Assembly (NCBI RefSeq): GCF_017308015.1
Contig: NZ_JAFKFW010000035.1
Coordinates: 1-43,740, forward strand
Direction: 5' to 3'
Source of the DNA: Allobosea sp.
GTDB taxonomy: Bacteria; Pseudomonadota; Alphaproteobacteria; Rhizobiales; Beijerinckiaceae
Length of the DNA stretch: 43,740 bases
Shown here: positions 17,709-29,090 of the stretch, piece after piece
Layout of the letters: the number at the start of each line of letters is the position of its first letter
How positions within the stretch are numbered: the stretch's first letter is position 1
The notes under the pieces: generated by a model
Database searches by the model: none
Told to the model about the DNA's origin: nothing
The model's input: only the letters and a program-made list of their open reading frames with translations
Position numbers and translations under genes: made by a program

Positions 17709-19469
17709 CTATGGCTTGTTCAGCTCGAGCGCGGTGAGGACCTTGTCGATCACCGACGCGGAAAACGCTCTTCGCTGAAGGAAGGCACGGGGATCCTGCC
17801 GGAAGAGCGCGGATTTCTCGACGAGTTGCGCAATCGCCTGAGCCCGCTTCTCCCGGTCGTTATCGGTTGCGGCCTTCAGCGCCTGACCAAGCAGGCCGAA
17901 CTCGCTCGTATCCGCGGCCAGCATTCCGGCATGGCTGTCCGACGCTTTTCCCGCCCCCACCAGATAGGCGCCGAGGAACGCATAGAAATCATAGCGTGGC
18001 GGGCGGGCAACGCTCAGCGAGATCGCCCGCTCGAGCAGTGGCAGCCCCTCGAGCGGGCGATCGAGCCGGACATAGAGCGCCCCGACATCCGCCATAATCT
18101 CTGGATCATAGGGATTACGGGTCTGGGCCTCGCGGCCCATCTGGATCGCCTCCTCGGTCGCACCGCGCAACAGCAGCACTTTCATCAGGGCCTGGTAGGC
18201 CCGCGCACCGGAGGGCGCGAGCCGGATCGCCGTCAAGGCCGCGGCGAGAGAACGGTCGAGGGGAGTCCGCACGGGGTCCGTGTCACCCTGCGGGCTATCG
18301 CCCTGAGAGGTCGCCGCCGCGCCGTGCTTGCCAAGCGTCATGATCGCGAGATGAGCCCAGGCCGGATAAAAGCCCGGATCCTGTTCGACCAGGTCCGCAA
18401 GGCAAAACCGCGCAGCCTGGTGCAGCTCCGGCAGCATCGCGCGGCGCGCATCGAAGGCCTTCAGGATGCAGCGGATCGCCGGGGAGGACGCGAACTGGCG
18501 CGCATCGGCGGGGATGATGCCAAAAGGCTCGGTCAGGCGCGTCGCCAGCCGTCGCGCCATCTCGGCGAGATCGCTTTCCTGGAGTGCGGCGAGCGAGGAG
18601 CGGCTCGACGAGGTCGTCCAGACGATACGGCCGTCCTTGACGGAGCGCAGGCGGGCAAGCCCCACCGCGCCGCTGTCCAGTCCTTGAGCGTCGATCTCGA
18701 TGGCATAGTCGACATCATCTTCCAGGGTGGCGCCCGGGAGCGGCGTCTTGATCGTGACGAGATCGTCGAACCGCGCCATGGCATCGACGAGCAGTGCCGA
18801 AAAGCGACGCAGGACCGCGGCGAGCGCGGGGTCTGAGGGCGGGTTGGGAGTCGTGATCGCGACACGCACGAGGAGAGAGGCTGCCGAGGCCTCGGGCCGC
18901 ATGCCGGCAGCCTGCTCGGTCGCGGCAGGCTTCACCGCGACAGATGGCGGCGGTTCGCGCAACGGCCTCAGATACCACCAACAGAGTGTGAGCAGCCCCA
19001 GTGCCAGCGCTGCGAGAGTCAGGCCGGCCCAGCGGCGGGCCGTACGCCGATCCGGCTCCGGCGCATCGTAGGCGGCGTCTTCCGGAATCCGGCTCCCCTC
19101 ACTGCCGAACCAGGTGAAGACCGGGACGTAGCCGCCGACCGGCATCGAAATCTGCACGGGATCGCCGCGGCCGTCACCAGCATAGTATTGCGCCAGCGCC
19201 CGCCGCAGCCGGCCTGCCTCGACGCGAACGATGGGATCGAGCTGGGGATTGAAGTCAGCAGGGCGACCGAGGCCTTCCACCGCGATCGTATAGCCTTTCA
19301 GTTCGGCCGCACGCCCCTCGATCGTGCGTTCGACGACGAAGCTCAGGAAGGCCGAGAGCTGCGGAGCGGCCCGAAAGGCGTCCGAGACGAGGACGCGATC
19401 GAGGCCCGCGCGAATGATCGCCGCGGCTCGGACATCCAGCCGTCCAGGATCATCTGCGTCTTCCGTCAT
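17709..19469 (-). CDS. membrane protein with winged-helix-like N-terminus and TPR repeats
   Basis: 586 residues. Residues about 14-120 match the N-terminal domain common in proteins annotated as adenylate-cyclase-like or TPR regulators: LDRVLVSDAF, FLSFVVERTIEG, LKGYTIAVEGLGRPADF, DPIVRVEAGRLRRALAQYY, then a wing-like VQISMPVGGYVPVF. A single transmembrane helix (147-167) follows, then an extracytoplasmic domain with a FlgO-like core (residues about 190-330) and TPR-like helices (about 410-530). No nucleotide-cyclase domain is present despite the usual family name. By analogy with ToxR/CadC-type membrane regulators, it may bind DNA in the cytoplasm and sense periplasmic signals, but this is inference. 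It is divergent from the omega-transaminase gene, and inverted repeats lie between them. Confidence 0.75.
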   Translation of the reverse strand: MTEDADDPGRLDVRAAAIIRAGLDRVLVSDAFRAAPQLSAFLSFVVERTIEGRAAELKGYTIAVEGLGRPADFNPQLDPIVRVEAGRLRRALAQYYAGDGRGDPVQISMPVGGYVPVFTWFGSEGSRIPEDAAYDAPEPDRRTARRWAGLTLAALALGLLTLCWWYLRPLREPPPSVAVKPAATEQAAGMRPEASAASLLVRVAITTPNPPSDPALAAVLRRFSALLVDAMARFDDLVTIKTPLPGATLEDDVDYAIEIDAQGLDSGAVGLARLRSVKDGRIVWTTSSSRSSLAALQESDLAEMARRLATRLTEPFGIIPADARQFASSPAIRCILKAFDARRAMLPELHQAARFCLADLVEQDPGFYPAWAHLAIMTLGKHGAAATSQGDSPQGDTDPVRTPLDRSLAAALTAIRLAPSGARAYQALMKVLLLRGATEEAIQMGREAQTRNPYDPEIMADVGALYVRLDRPLEGLPLLERAISLSVARPPRYDFYAFLGAYLVGAGKASDSHAGMLAADTSEFGLLGQALKAATDNDREKRAQAIAQLVEKSALFRQDPRAFLQRRAFSASVIDKVLTALELNKP

Positions 19470-19504
19470 CGGGGTCCGTTCAGTTCGCCGCCCCCATCAA
19501 TGGG

Positions 19505-19532
19505 GACGTTAAGCCATTGACGACCTAACGTC
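19505..19532. promoter_or_regulatory. 7-bp inverted repeat, two helical turns apart
   Basis: GACGTTA at 19505-19511 and TAACGTC at 19526-19532 are exact complements. Their centres are 21 bp apart, so both face the same side of the helix. They lie 36 bp upstream of the start of the membrane TPR regulator-like gene. This is a plausible operator, perhaps for that protein itself. Confidence 0.4.
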
Positions 19533-19593
19533 ATCCACAGGCGGGTTCGAGCCGCCATCCGCCGGACGCAGCCTTGAGCCGCCATGATGGCGA

Positions 19594-19634
19594 TTTACAG
19601 GCCGCTGGCTCCTGCTAGCTTTAACCAAGGTTAA
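19594..19634 (+). promoter_or_regulatory. candidate promoter and palindrome before the transaminase
   Basis: TTTACA at 19594-19599 and TAGCTT at 19616-19621 are spaced 16 bp and could be -35 and -10 elements. The predicted start would fall in TTAACC-AA-GGTTAA (19621-19634), an inverted repeat placed where a repressor would block initiation. The transaminase ATG follows at 19651. Confidence 0.4.
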
Positions 19635-19650
19635 TCCACAGGGGTTTCGA

Positions 19651-20991
<1,341 letters not shown>

Positions 20992-21007
20992 TCGACGATC
21001 TGCCAGC

Positions 21008-21102
21008 GTCATTCTCGGGCACCGCGCAGCGGTGACCCGAGAATCTCTTCCCGGAAGGCGCTCTTTTCTGCATGAGATGCTCGGGTCAAGCCCGGGCATG
21101 AC
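21008..21102. repeat. intergenic palindromic repeat, two hairpins
   Basis: First hairpin: ATTCTCGGGCACCGC (21011-21025), loop GCA, then the complement to 21044 with one extra A. Second: ATGCTCGGG (21077-21085), a five-base loop and CCCGGGCAT (21091-21099). The ends, GTCAT at 21008 and ATGAC at 21098, are themselves complementary, so the whole unit is one composite palindrome. A further hairpin, ACGCCC-GAA-GGGCGT, is at 21108-21122. The unit sits between two convergent genes and may end transcription in both directions. A related hairpin is at 27043-27065. Such REP-like elements are common in Bosea and Bradyrhizobium intergenes. Confidence 0.7.
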
Positions 21103-21126
21103 GCCCTACGCCCGAAGGGCGTCTCC

Positions 21127-21621
21127 CTATCCCCGCCGCAGCTTATTGTATCGCGCGATCAGCCGGTCGCGCTTGAGACGCGACAAGCGGTCGATCCAGA
21201 AGATGCCGTCGAGCTGGTCGATCTCATGCTGATGGCAGACGGCGAGCAAGCCATCCGCCTCTTCGATCTGCTCCGTCCCGTCGAGATCATGATAGCGCAC
21301 GCGGATTTTGGCGTGGCGCTCCAGCTCGTCCGTCACACCCGGCATCGAGACGCTACCTTCCAGATGACGGATGGTCTCACGCGAGACGCCGTCCAGCACC
21401 GGATTGGCATAGGTCCGGACATCGCCGGGCGTCAGCTCCAGAACGACCAGCCGCAGCGACACGCCGATATGCAGCGCGGTGATGCCGATGCCGGGCGCCG
21501 CCCGCATCGTATCCAGCAGATCGGCCGCAAGCTCGCGCAGATCGGCATCGAAGCGCGTGACGGGCGCTGCCGCCACGCGCAGACGCGGATCGGGAAAGCT
21601 CAGGATTGGACGTGGAGGCAT
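21127..21621 (-). CDS. peptide deformylase-like protein with altered metal site
   Basis: 164 residues, the normal length of peptide deformylase, and full-length similarity to it. Canonical enzymes carry GxGLAAxQ, EGCLS and HExxH, where Cys and two His hold the metal. Here motif 1 reads GIGITALHIG (44-53, Gln replaced by His51), motif 2 reads EGSVSMPG (88-95, Cys replaced by Ser90), and motif 3 reads HEIDQLDG (132-139, second His replaced by Gln136). Only His132 and the general base Glu133 remain. Classical deformylase activity is therefore doubtful. The changes are specific and the rest of the fold is intact, so it is more likely a diverged family member than a decaying gene. It lies 79 nt downstream of the SDR gene on the same strand. 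The housekeeping deformylase must be elsewhere. Confidence 0.88.
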   Translation of the reverse strand: MPPRPILSFPDPRLRVAAAPVTRFDADLRELAADLLDTMRAAPGIGITALHIGVSLRLVVLELTPGDVRTYANPVLDGVSRETIRHLEGSVSMPGVTDELERHAKIRVRYHDLDGTEQIEEADGLLAVCHQHEIDQLDGIFWIDRLSRLKRDRLIARYNKLRRG

Positions 21622-21700
21622 GCGTAGGCTCGGTCTTCGCTATCCCTGTTCGGTTCCCGCTTCCTAACGGATCGCGGGTCCCGCCCCCAGTGGGGCATTC

Positions 21701-22474
21701 TCACTTCGTCGTGTAGCCGCCATTCACAAGGATCGTCTGGCCGGTCATCCACCAGCCATCCGAGACGAGGAAGCGGATCCAGGGCACGATATCCTCGATA
21801 TCGGTCAGGCCTGTCTTGGAGAAAGGCGAGAGAGCGGCGGCCGTCTTGTGATAGGCGACCGCGTCGGCGCCTTCGGCGGGATAGAAGAACGGCGTGTCCA
21901 TCGGCCCCGGCCCGATCGCCGTCACCGAGATGCCTCGGGTGCCGAACTCCTTGGAGGCGGCACGGGTGTAGTGCTCGACCGGCGCCTTGGTGCCGGCATA
22001 GCTCGCATAAAAGGGCGTGAAGGCGCCGAGCAGCGAGGTCACCAGCGTGCAGACCTTGCCATTGTCGCTGACATGCTTGCCGGCCTCCTTGAGGAAGAAG
22101 AATGCTGTCTTCGAATTGACCGCGCTCATGTCGTCGAACTCGGCTTCGCTGATCTCGACCATCGGCTTCTTCAACACTTTGCCGACCGTGTTCACGGCGA
22201 TATCGATCGAGCCCATCGCCGCTCTGGCATCGGCGAAAAGCTTCTCCATCGCAGCCGCGGAGGTCAGGTCGGCCCGGAAGGCATAGGCGTCCGCGCCGGC
22301 CGCCTTGATCTCGGCAAGTGTCTTCTCGGCTTCGGCCTTGGCCGGCGCGCTGTTGTAGTGGATGGCGACGGCCTTCGCGCCCTGCGCGGCCAGGTCTTTC
22401 GCCAGCAGGCCTCCCAGATTCTTGGCGCCCCCGGCGATCAGAACCGTCTTACCCTTGATGCCGTGATCGGCCAT
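21701..22474 (-). CDS. short-chain dehydrogenase/reductase (SDR)
   Basis: 257 residues, a classical-length SDR. The NAD(P)-binding turn reads GGAKNLGG (15-22) instead of the usual TGxxxGxG, which is a known variant. The catalytic residues are Ser147 and the Tyr159-xxx-Lys163 pair (SYAGTK); the usual NNAG is replaced by NTVG (95-98). The C-terminus ends GQTILVNGGYTTK, as in typical members. The substrate is unknown. HYNSA after beta-strand 2 suggests NADP rather than NAD preference, weakly. The gene is divergent from a LysR regulator, the common arrangement when the regulator controls the neighbour. It may be co-transcribed with the deformylase-like gene downstream. Confidence 0.9.
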   Translation of the reverse strand: MADHGIKGKTVLIAGGAKNLGGLLAKDLAAQGAKAVAIHYNSAPAKAEAEKTLAEIKAAGADAYAFRADLTSAAAMEKLFADARAAMGSIDIAVNTVGKVLKKPMVEISEAEFDDMSAVNSKTAFFFLKEAGKHVSDNGKVCTLVTSLLGAFTPFYASYAGTKAPVEHYTRAASKEFGTRGISVTAIGPGPMDTPFFYPAEGADAVAYHKTAAALSPFSKTGLTDIEDIVPWIRFLVSDGWWMTGQTILVNGGYTTK

Positions 22475-22541
22475 CGCATGCTCCCGTCAGCCCGCAATCG
22501 ATGACCACAAGATATCGTTCCGAAATCGGCTATAAAGATTT

Positions 22542-22563
22542 TGATCAGGACATCACTGATCAG
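22542..22563. promoter_or_regulatory. LysR-type operator candidate
   Basis: TGATCAG occurs at 22542-22548 and again at 22557-22563; because TGATCA is its own complement, the pair is also an inverted repeat (TGATCA-N9-TGATCA). It lies between the divergent SDR and LysR genes, 68 bp from the SDR start and 29 bp before the LysR start. LysR regulators usually bind such dyads in the shared intergenic region. Confidence 0.5.
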
Positions 22564-22591
22564 ACAATCCGAACAATCAGGGAGCGCCGAT

Positions 22592-23494
22592 TTGGATCGC
22601 ATCGACCTCTTCCGCATCTTTGCCCGCGTGGTCGAATGCGAAAGCTTCACCCAGGCCGCCAAGGCGCTCGGCCTGCCGCGTTCCTCGGTCTCGGCCGCGG
22701 TGGCGGCACTTGAACAGAGGATCGGCACCAGGCTGCTCCAGCGTACGACGCGGCGCGTATCGGCGACGCAGGACGGCTCAGCCTTCTACGAGCACTGCGC
22801 CCGGCTCGTCGCCGATGTCGAGGAAACCGAGGCGCTGTTCCGCCACAGCACCTCAAGCCCTGTCGGGCGGCTCAGGATCGACGTACCGGGCCGGATCGGG
22901 CGCCTGATCATCGCGCCGGCCCTGCCGGACTTCCTCGCCCGCTATCCCGAGATCGACATTGATCTCAGCGTCACCGACCGGGCAAGCAACCTGATCGAGG
23001 ACGGTATCGACTGCGTGTTGCGCGTCGGTCCCTTGAACGATTCCGGGCTGATCGCGCGCTCCGTCGGAGAATTGCCACTGATCAATGTTGCGAGCCCCGG
23101 CTATCTCGCCTCGCATGGAACGCCGACTGACCCCGACGAACTCGATGGGCACAGGGCCGTCAACTACGCCTCGCCGACGACGGGGCGGATCGAGCCCTGG
23201 GAATGGCTGGAGGGTGGCGCGCTGCATACCCGCGCCCTGCCCGGGCGTGTCACCGTCAACAGCGCGGAAGCCTATATCGCCTGCTGCCTCTCCGGGCTCG
23301 GCCTGATCCAGATCCCCGCCTATGACGTGGCTGAGCATCTCGCCGCTGGCGAACTCGTCGAGGTGATGCCCCGGCACCGGGCCGCGCCGATGCCGATGAC
23401 ATTGCTCTATCCCCACCGCCGGCACCTGTCGCGCCGGCTGCAGGTCTTCGCGGACTGGCTCGTGGCGCTGCTGCGCACGCGGCTGGCGACATGA
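22592..23494 (+). CDS. LysR family transcriptional regulator
   Basis: 300 residues from the TTG at 22592, which has AGGGAG seven bases upstream. The TTG at 22541 would add 17 residues lacking similarity to the family. The winged helix-turn-helix is at about 3-60 ([23 protein letters not shown] is split by the usual hinge, followed by [20 protein letters not shown]). The substrate-binding domain (about 88-295) shows the LysR type seen in regulators of short-chain dehydrogenases, with [11 protein letters not shown] and [10 protein letters not shown]. The ligand is unknown. It is divergent from the SDR gene and convergent with fadB; its likely target is the SDR promoter and its own. Confidence 0.92.
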   Translation: MDRIDLFRIFARVVECESFTQAAKALGLPRSSVSAAVAALEQRIGTRLLQRTTRRVSATQDGSAFYEHCARLVADVEETEALFRHSTSSPVGRLRIDVPGRIGRLIIAPALPDFLARYPEIDIDLSVTDRASNLIEDGIDCVLRVGPLNDSGLIARSVGELPLINVASPGYLASHGTPTDPDELDGHRAVNYASPTTGRIEPWEWLEGGALHTRALPGRVTVNSAEAYIACCLSGLGLIQIPAYDVAEHLAAGELVEVMPRHRAAPMPMTLLYPHRRHLSRRLQVFADWLVALLRTRLAT

Positions 23495-23504
23495 GCCGGA
23501 AGGC

Positions 23505-25706
23505 TCAGGCCGCCTTCTTCTCGACCGTGCCGTAGAAGCTCTCGCCGGTCTTGGCCATGCGCTTCAGGAGGCGGTTCGGCTTGAACCGCTCGCCGTGGCT
23601 CTTGGCCAGCTTCTCGCAGAGCCTCACGAAGGCAGCCGCGCCCATATTGTCGATATAGGAGAGCGTGCCGCCCGAGTACGGCGCGAAGCCGAAACCGATG
23701 ATCGAGCCGACATCGGCCTCGCGAGGGTCGGTGACGACGCCTTCCTCATAGGTCTTCGCGGCTTCCAGCGCCTGCGTGACCAGAAGACGATGCTTCAGTT
23801 CCTCCATGTCGACGCTTTCGGGATCGAGCCGCTTGCCGACGAGTTCGGCGAGGCCCGGCCAGAGCCGCTTCGGCCCGGCTTCCGGATAATCGTAGAAGCC
23901 CTTGCGGTTCTTGCGGCCAAGGCGGCCGTGCTTCTCGACCATGTCGGCGAGCAGCTTCTCCTGCGCCGGATCGACCGCGCCGTCGCCGAGCTGGGCCTTG
24001 GTCGCCTTCAGCACCTTGTAGGCGAGATCGACGGCGACCTCGTCATTGAGCGAGAGCGGACCGACCGGCATGCCGGCCTGCTTGCCGGCAGCCTCGATCA
24101 TCGCCGGCGGCACGCCTTCCATCAGCATGAGATGGCCTTCGCGGATGTAGTTGCCGACGCAGCGATTGGCATAGAAGCCGCGGGTGTCGTTGACGACGAT
24201 CGGCGTCTTCTTGATGGCGCGGACGAAGTCCAGCGCCATGGCGAGCGCCTTCTTGCCGGTCTTCTTGGCCATGATGACCTCGACCAGCAGCATCTTCTCG
24301 ACCGGCGAGAAGAAATGGATGCCGATGAAGTTCTTCGGCCGCTGGCTGGTCTCGGCGAGGCCGGTGATCGGCAGCGTCGAGGTGTTGGAGCCGAAGATCG
24401 TTCGCGGGCCGACCACGGCCTCGACCTTGGCGATGACCTCGGCCTTGACCCTCGGGTCCTCGAACACGGCTTCGACGATCAGGTCGCAGCCCTTGAGATC
24501 GGCATAGTCGGCAGAGGCCTTGATACGGCCCAGCAGCGCGTCGCGATCGGCGGTCTTGGCGCGGCCCTTCATGATCTGGTCGGAGACCAGCTTGTGCGAA
24601 TGAGCCTTGCCCTTCTCGGCTGCCTCGATGTCCTTGTCGACCAGCACGACCTCGAGGCCGGCATTGGCTGTGACATAGGCGATGCCGGCGCCCATGAAGC
24701 CCGCGCCGATGACGCCGACCTTCTTGAGCTTGGACGGCGGCACGTCGGCCGGGCGGCGGGCGCCCTTGTTCAGCTCCTGCATCGAGACGAAGAGCGAGCG
24801 GATCATCGAAGCCGCCTCCTTCGTCCGCAGGATCTTGGCGAAGTAGCGGCTCTCGACCTTGAGGCCGAGGTCGATCGGGAGCTGCAGGCCCTCATAGACC
24901 GCGCAGAGGATCGCGCGGGCGGCCGGATAGTTGTCGTTGGTCTCGCGGCGATAGATTGCGTTGGCCGGCGGCCAGATCTGCATACCGGCCGGCGAATGCA
25001 CCTTGTTGGAGGGCAGCTTGAAGCCCTTCTGATCCCAGGGTTGCGTCGCCTGCGGGTTGGCCTTGAGCCAGTCCTTGGCGTTCTGGATGATGTCGGCGCG
25101 CGGGGTGACCGCATGGACGAGGCCGGAATTGCGGGCCGGCAGCGCCTTCACCTGCTCGCCCTTGAACATCATCTGGAGCGCGTCGCCGGTCTGCATCAGG
25201 CGGGCGACACGCTGGGTGCCGCCGGCGCCCGGAAACAGCCCGACCTTGATCTCGGGCAGGCCGACGCGGGTCGAGGCATCGTCCGAGACGACCCGGTACT
25301 GGCAGGAGAGCGAGAGTTCGAAAGCGCCACCGAGGCAGACGCCGTGAATGGCCGCGGCAAAGGGCTTCCCGCAGGTTTCGAGCTTGCGATAGAGCAGCGA
25401 GAGCTTGCGGCTCTCGTCGAAGAAGCTCTGCATCGCGACTGCCTCGCCCTTCTCCCTGACGAGCTTCACATAGAGGTCGCGCAAGCCCTGGAGCATGGTG
25501 AGGTCGGCGCCGCCGGAGAAGCTCTCCTTGCCGGAGGTGATGACGCAGCCCTTGATGGCCTCATCGCCCGCGACCTTGTCGACGATCTGGTTCAGCTCTT
25601 CCATCACCTCGGGGGTGATGACGTTCATCGAGCGGCCCGGCATGTCCCAGGTCGCGACAGCGATGCCGTCGGCGTCGGTCTCGAAGCGGAAATTGGTGAG
25701 GTTCAT
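23505..25706 (-). CDS. fadB: fatty-acid oxidation complex alpha subunit (enoyl-CoA hydratase / 3-hydroxyacyl-CoA dehydrogenase)
   Basis: 733 residues carrying out hydration of enoyl-CoA and NAD-dependent oxidation of 3-hydroxyacyl-CoA. The N-terminal crotonase domain (about 1-190) has both catalytic Glu residues, E130 in [10 protein letters not shown] and E152 in [15 protein letters not shown]. The dehydrogenase domain begins with [15 protein letters not shown] near residue 332, with the catalytic His in [12 protein letters not shown]. The C-terminal helical domain starts with [10 protein letters not shown]. It lies 23 nt after the thiolase gene, and the two should form the alpha2beta2 complex. 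A fadJ-type assignment is also possible; the two cannot be separated by sequence alone. AGGGAGAG precedes the ATG. Confidence 0.94.
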   Translation of the reverse strand: MNLTNFRFETDADGIAVATWDMPGRSMNVITPEVMEELNQIVDKVAGDEAIKGCVITSGKESFSGGADLTMLQGLRDLYVKLVREKGEAVAMQSFFDESRKLSLLYRKLETCGKPFAAAIHGVCLGGAFELSLSCQYRVVSDDASTRVGLPEIKVGLFPGAGGTQRVARLMQTGDALQMMFKGEQVKALPARNSGLVHAVTPRADIIQNAKDWLKANPQATQPWDQKGFKLPSNKVHSPAGMQIWPPANAIYRRETNDNYPAARAILCAVYEGLQLPIDLGLKVESRYFAKILRTKEAASMIRSLFVSMQELNKGARRPADVPPSKLKKVGVIGAGFMGAGIAYVTANAGLEVVLVDKDIEAAEKGKAHSHKLVSDQIMKGRAKTADRDALLGRIKASADYADLKGCDLIVEAVFEDPRVKAEVIAKVEAVVGPRTIFGSNTSTLPITGLAETSQRPKNFIGIHFFSPVEKMLLVEVIMAKKTGKKALAMALDFVRAIKKTPIVVNDTRGFYANRCVGNYIREGHLMLMEGVPPAMIEAAGKQAGMPVGPLSLNDEVAVDLAYKVLKATKAQLGDGAVDPAQEKLLADMVEKHGRLGRKNRKGFYDYPEAGPKRLWPGLAELVGKRLDPESVDMEELKHRLLVTQALEAAKTYEEGVVTDPREADVGSIIGFGFAPYSGGTLSYIDNMGAAAFVRLCEKLAKSHGERFKPNRLLKRMAKTGESFYGTVEKKAA

Positions 25707-25729
25707 GATCTCTCTCCCTGCCCTTCCGC

Positions 25730-26938
<1,209 letters not shown>

Positions 26939-27042
26939 CGAGGGATCTCCCTGGGCTGCCGCGACCCGGCGGCTTGTTTTCCTGCCGGACGTCGTGGTCG
27001 GCTTGAGCCGACCATCTTCCTATCCGGCGAACTCATCAAGAT

Positions 27043-27065
27043 ATGCCCGGGTCGAGCCCGAGCAT
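27043..27065. repeat. intergenic palindromic repeat, short copy
   Basis: ATGCCCGGG (27043-27051), TCGAG, CCCGAGCAT (27057-27065): a nine-base stem with a five-base loop and one wobble pair. It matches the second hairpin of the element at 21008-21102 at most positions, including the following ATGA. It lies in the fadE-fadA gap, 14 nt past the fadE stop in transcript terms, where it could tune fadA/fadB expression or mRNA stability. Confidence 0.65.
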
Positions 27066-27078
27066 GATCGCAGTTCGA

Positions 27079-28866
27079 TCAGAACTGCTCGACGCTCAGC
27101 GCCATCGTCGTATCCGCACCGGAGGTGATGCGCGCCAGATGGGCGGCGGTTTCCGGCAAGGTGCGCTCCATGAAGAAGCGGGCCGTGACCAGCTTGGCGC
27201 TCATGCGCTCATCGGCACCGGCCTTGAGCTTTTCCTGCGCGGCCTTGGCCATCTTCACCCACATGTAGCCGAGCGAGACCAGACCAAGCAGATGCATGAA
27301 GTCGCTGGCGCCGGCACCGGCATTGTCCGGCTTGGCGAGGGCGTTGTTCATGAACCACATCGCCGCTTGCTGCAGATGGCCCAAGGAGACCTGGAGCGGC
27401 CCGAGCAACGGCTTCAGCGCCTCGTCCTCGGCATTCTCCTTCAGGAAAGTCCCGACCTCGTTGAAGAAGGCCATGATGCCGCGGCCGCCGTCGCGGCCGA
27501 GCTTGCGGCCGACGAGGTCCATCGCCTGCACGCCGTTGGCGCCCTCGTAGATCATGGCGATGCGGGCATCGCGGACGAACTGCTCGACGCCGGTCTCGGC
27601 GATATAGCCATGGCCGCCGAACATCTGCTGTGCCTTCACCGCGTTGTCGAAGCCGATATCGGTTAGCACGCCCTTGAGAACCGGAGTCATCAGGCCGAGC
27701 TGGTCGTCGGCCGCCTGGCGCTCGGCCGCATCGCCGGAGCGATGGGCAATGTCCGACTTCAGCGCGTTCCAGAGCACGAAGGCGCGGGCCGCTTCATTGA
27801 AGGCCTTGATCGACATCAGCGTGCGGCGCACGTCCGGGTGGACGATGATCGGGTCGGCCGGCTTGGCCGGCTCCTTGGCGCCGGTCAGCGCGCGGCCCTG
27901 CAAGCGCTCCTTGGCATAGGCGACGGCATTCTGGTAGGCGACCTCGGACTGGGCGAGGCCCTGGATCGCGACGCCGAGGCGGGCCTCATTCATCATCACG
28001 AACATGGCGTTGAGGCCCTTGTTCTCGGCCCCGACCAACCAGCCCTGCGCGCCGTCATAGTTCATGACGCAGGTCGCGTTGCCGTGGATGCCCATCTTGT
28101 GCTCGATCGAACCGCAGGACACGCCGTTATTGGCGCCGACCGAGCCGTCGCTATCCAGCTTGTTGCGCGGCACGACGAAGAGCGAGATGCCCTTCACGCC
28201 GGCCGGCGCACCCTCGATGCGGGCGAGCACGAGGTGGACGATGTTCTCGGTGATATCCTGCTCGCCGGCCGAGATGAAGATCTTGGTGCCGGAGATGGCA
28301 TAGGAGCCGTCGCCGTTCGGCACGGCCTTGGTCTTGAGCAGGCCGAGATCGGTGCCGCAATGCGGCTCGGTCAGGTTCATGGTGCCCGACCAGGTGCCGT
28401 CGATCATCTTCGGCAGATAGGTCCGCTTGATCTCGTCGGAGCCATGGACGTAGAGCGCCGCGATCGCGCCCATGGTCAGACCCGGATACATGGCGAAGGC
28501 CATGTTCGCGGCGGAGGCGTATTCGTTCATCACGGCGCCGAGCGTATAGGGCAGGCCCTGGCCGCCATATTCCGGATCCATGGCGAGGCCGATCCAGCCG
28601 CCGCCGGCATAGGCCTGATAGGCCTCCTTGAAGCCCTTCGGCGTGGTGACGCGGCCGTCGGGATGGCGCGTGCAGCCTTCCTGGTCGCCGGAATAATTGA
28701 TCGGCTGGAGGACTTCCTCGCAGAGCTTGGCGCCCTCGCCGAGCACGGCCTCGATCACGTCGGAGGACGCGTCGGCGAAGCCCGGCAGGTTGTTGTAGCG
28801 CTCGATGTTGAAGACGTCGTTGAGCAGGAAAAGCGTGTCCTCGACGGGCGCCTTGTAGACCGGCAT
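27079..28866 (-). CDS. acyl-CoA dehydrogenase, first gene of the fad operon
   Basis: 595 residues, the longer acyl-CoA dehydrogenase class with an extra C-terminal domain (about 470-595). It inserts the first double bond into acyl-CoA using FAD and passes electrons to ETF. The FAD/substrate segment reads GTMNLTEPHCGTDLG (about 161-175). The catalytic base is the Glu of IYEGANGVQAMDLVGRKL, near residue 433. The N-terminus MPVYKAPVEDTLFLLNDVF is typical for this class in Rhizobiales. A strong ribosome-binding site GAGGGAGGA precedes the ATG. It heads fadE-fadA-fadB, and its upstream region carries a promoter with MerR-type features. Chain-length range is not readable. Confidence 0.94.
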   Translation of the reverse strand: MPVYKAPVEDTLFLLNDVFNIERYNNLPGFADASSDVIEAVLGEGAKLCEEVLQPINYSGDQEGCTRHPDGRVTTPKGFKEAYQAYAGGGWIGLAMDPEYGGQGLPYTLGAVMNEYASAANMAFAMYPGLTMGAIAALYVHGSDEIKRTYLPKMIDGTWSGTMNLTEPHCGTDLGLLKTKAVPNGDGSYAISGTKIFISAGEQDITENIVHLVLARIEGAPAGVKGISLFVVPRNKLDSDGSVGANNGVSCGSIEHKMGIHGNATCVMNYDGAQGWLVGAENKGLNAMFVMMNEARLGVAIQGLAQSEVAYQNAVAYAKERLQGRALTGAKEPAKPADPIIVHPDVRRTLMSIKAFNEAARAFVLWNALKSDIAHRSGDAAERQAADDQLGLMTPVLKGVLTDIGFDNAVKAQQMFGGHGYIAETGVEQFVRDARIAMIYEGANGVQAMDLVGRKLGRDGGRGIMAFFNEVGTFLKENAEDEALKPLLGPLQVSLGHLQQAAMWFMNNALAKPDNAGAGASDFMHLLGLVSLGYMWVKMAKAAQEKLKAGADERMSAKLVTARFFMERTLPETAAHLARITSGADTTMALSVEQF

Positions 28867-28917
28867 CGAATCCTCCCTCTCGTCGCAAGGCGGCGCCTGA
28901 TCGCTGTCGCCGCATCA

Positions 28918-28948
28918 ATATAGTTCATATATAAACAATATCGGCCAA
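28918..28948 (-). promoter_or_regulatory. fadE promoter with MerR-type spacer and dyad
   Basis: On the minus strand TTGGCC (28948-28943) and CTATAT (28923-28918) are separated by 19 bp; TATATT one base on gives 20. An imperfect palindrome with 8 of 10 matching pairs (28920-28939) fills the spacer. MerR-family activators work on exactly this layout, an overlong spacer with the operator between -35 and -10. The AT-rich block is sharply unlike its surroundings. The MerR gene is directly upstream at 29091-29549. Confidence 0.6.
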
Positions 28949-29009
28949 ATTGCAACTCCGACGATGCGATGTTGTGATCCTCGGAATGGCGTAAGCGTGA
29001 CGCGACAAT

Positions 29010-29037
29010 AAAAAAACCCCGGCGAAGCCGGGGTTTT
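29010..29037 (-). terminator. rho-independent terminator of the MerR gene
   Basis: AAAACCCCGGC (29013-29023), loop GAA, GCCGGGGTTTT (29027-29037): an 11-bp stem. On the minus strand it is followed by a run of seven T. It lies 53 nt past the MerR stop and upstream of the fadE promoter, so it insulates the two. The opposite strand also ends in T, so it may work both ways. Confidence 0.88.
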
Positions 29038-29090
29038 GGGGAGGCCGATGTCAACCCGAACGCGCTGGAACCCGCGCCGGGAAGCGCCGT

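Noticed and set aside
17709-19469. Adenylate cyclase
   Set aside because: Proteins of this architecture are often so named, but no cyclase catalytic domain is present.
21108-21122. Hairpin ACGCCC-GAA-GGGCGT as an intrinsic terminator
   Set aside because: No T-run follows on either strand; listed only as part of the palindromic region.
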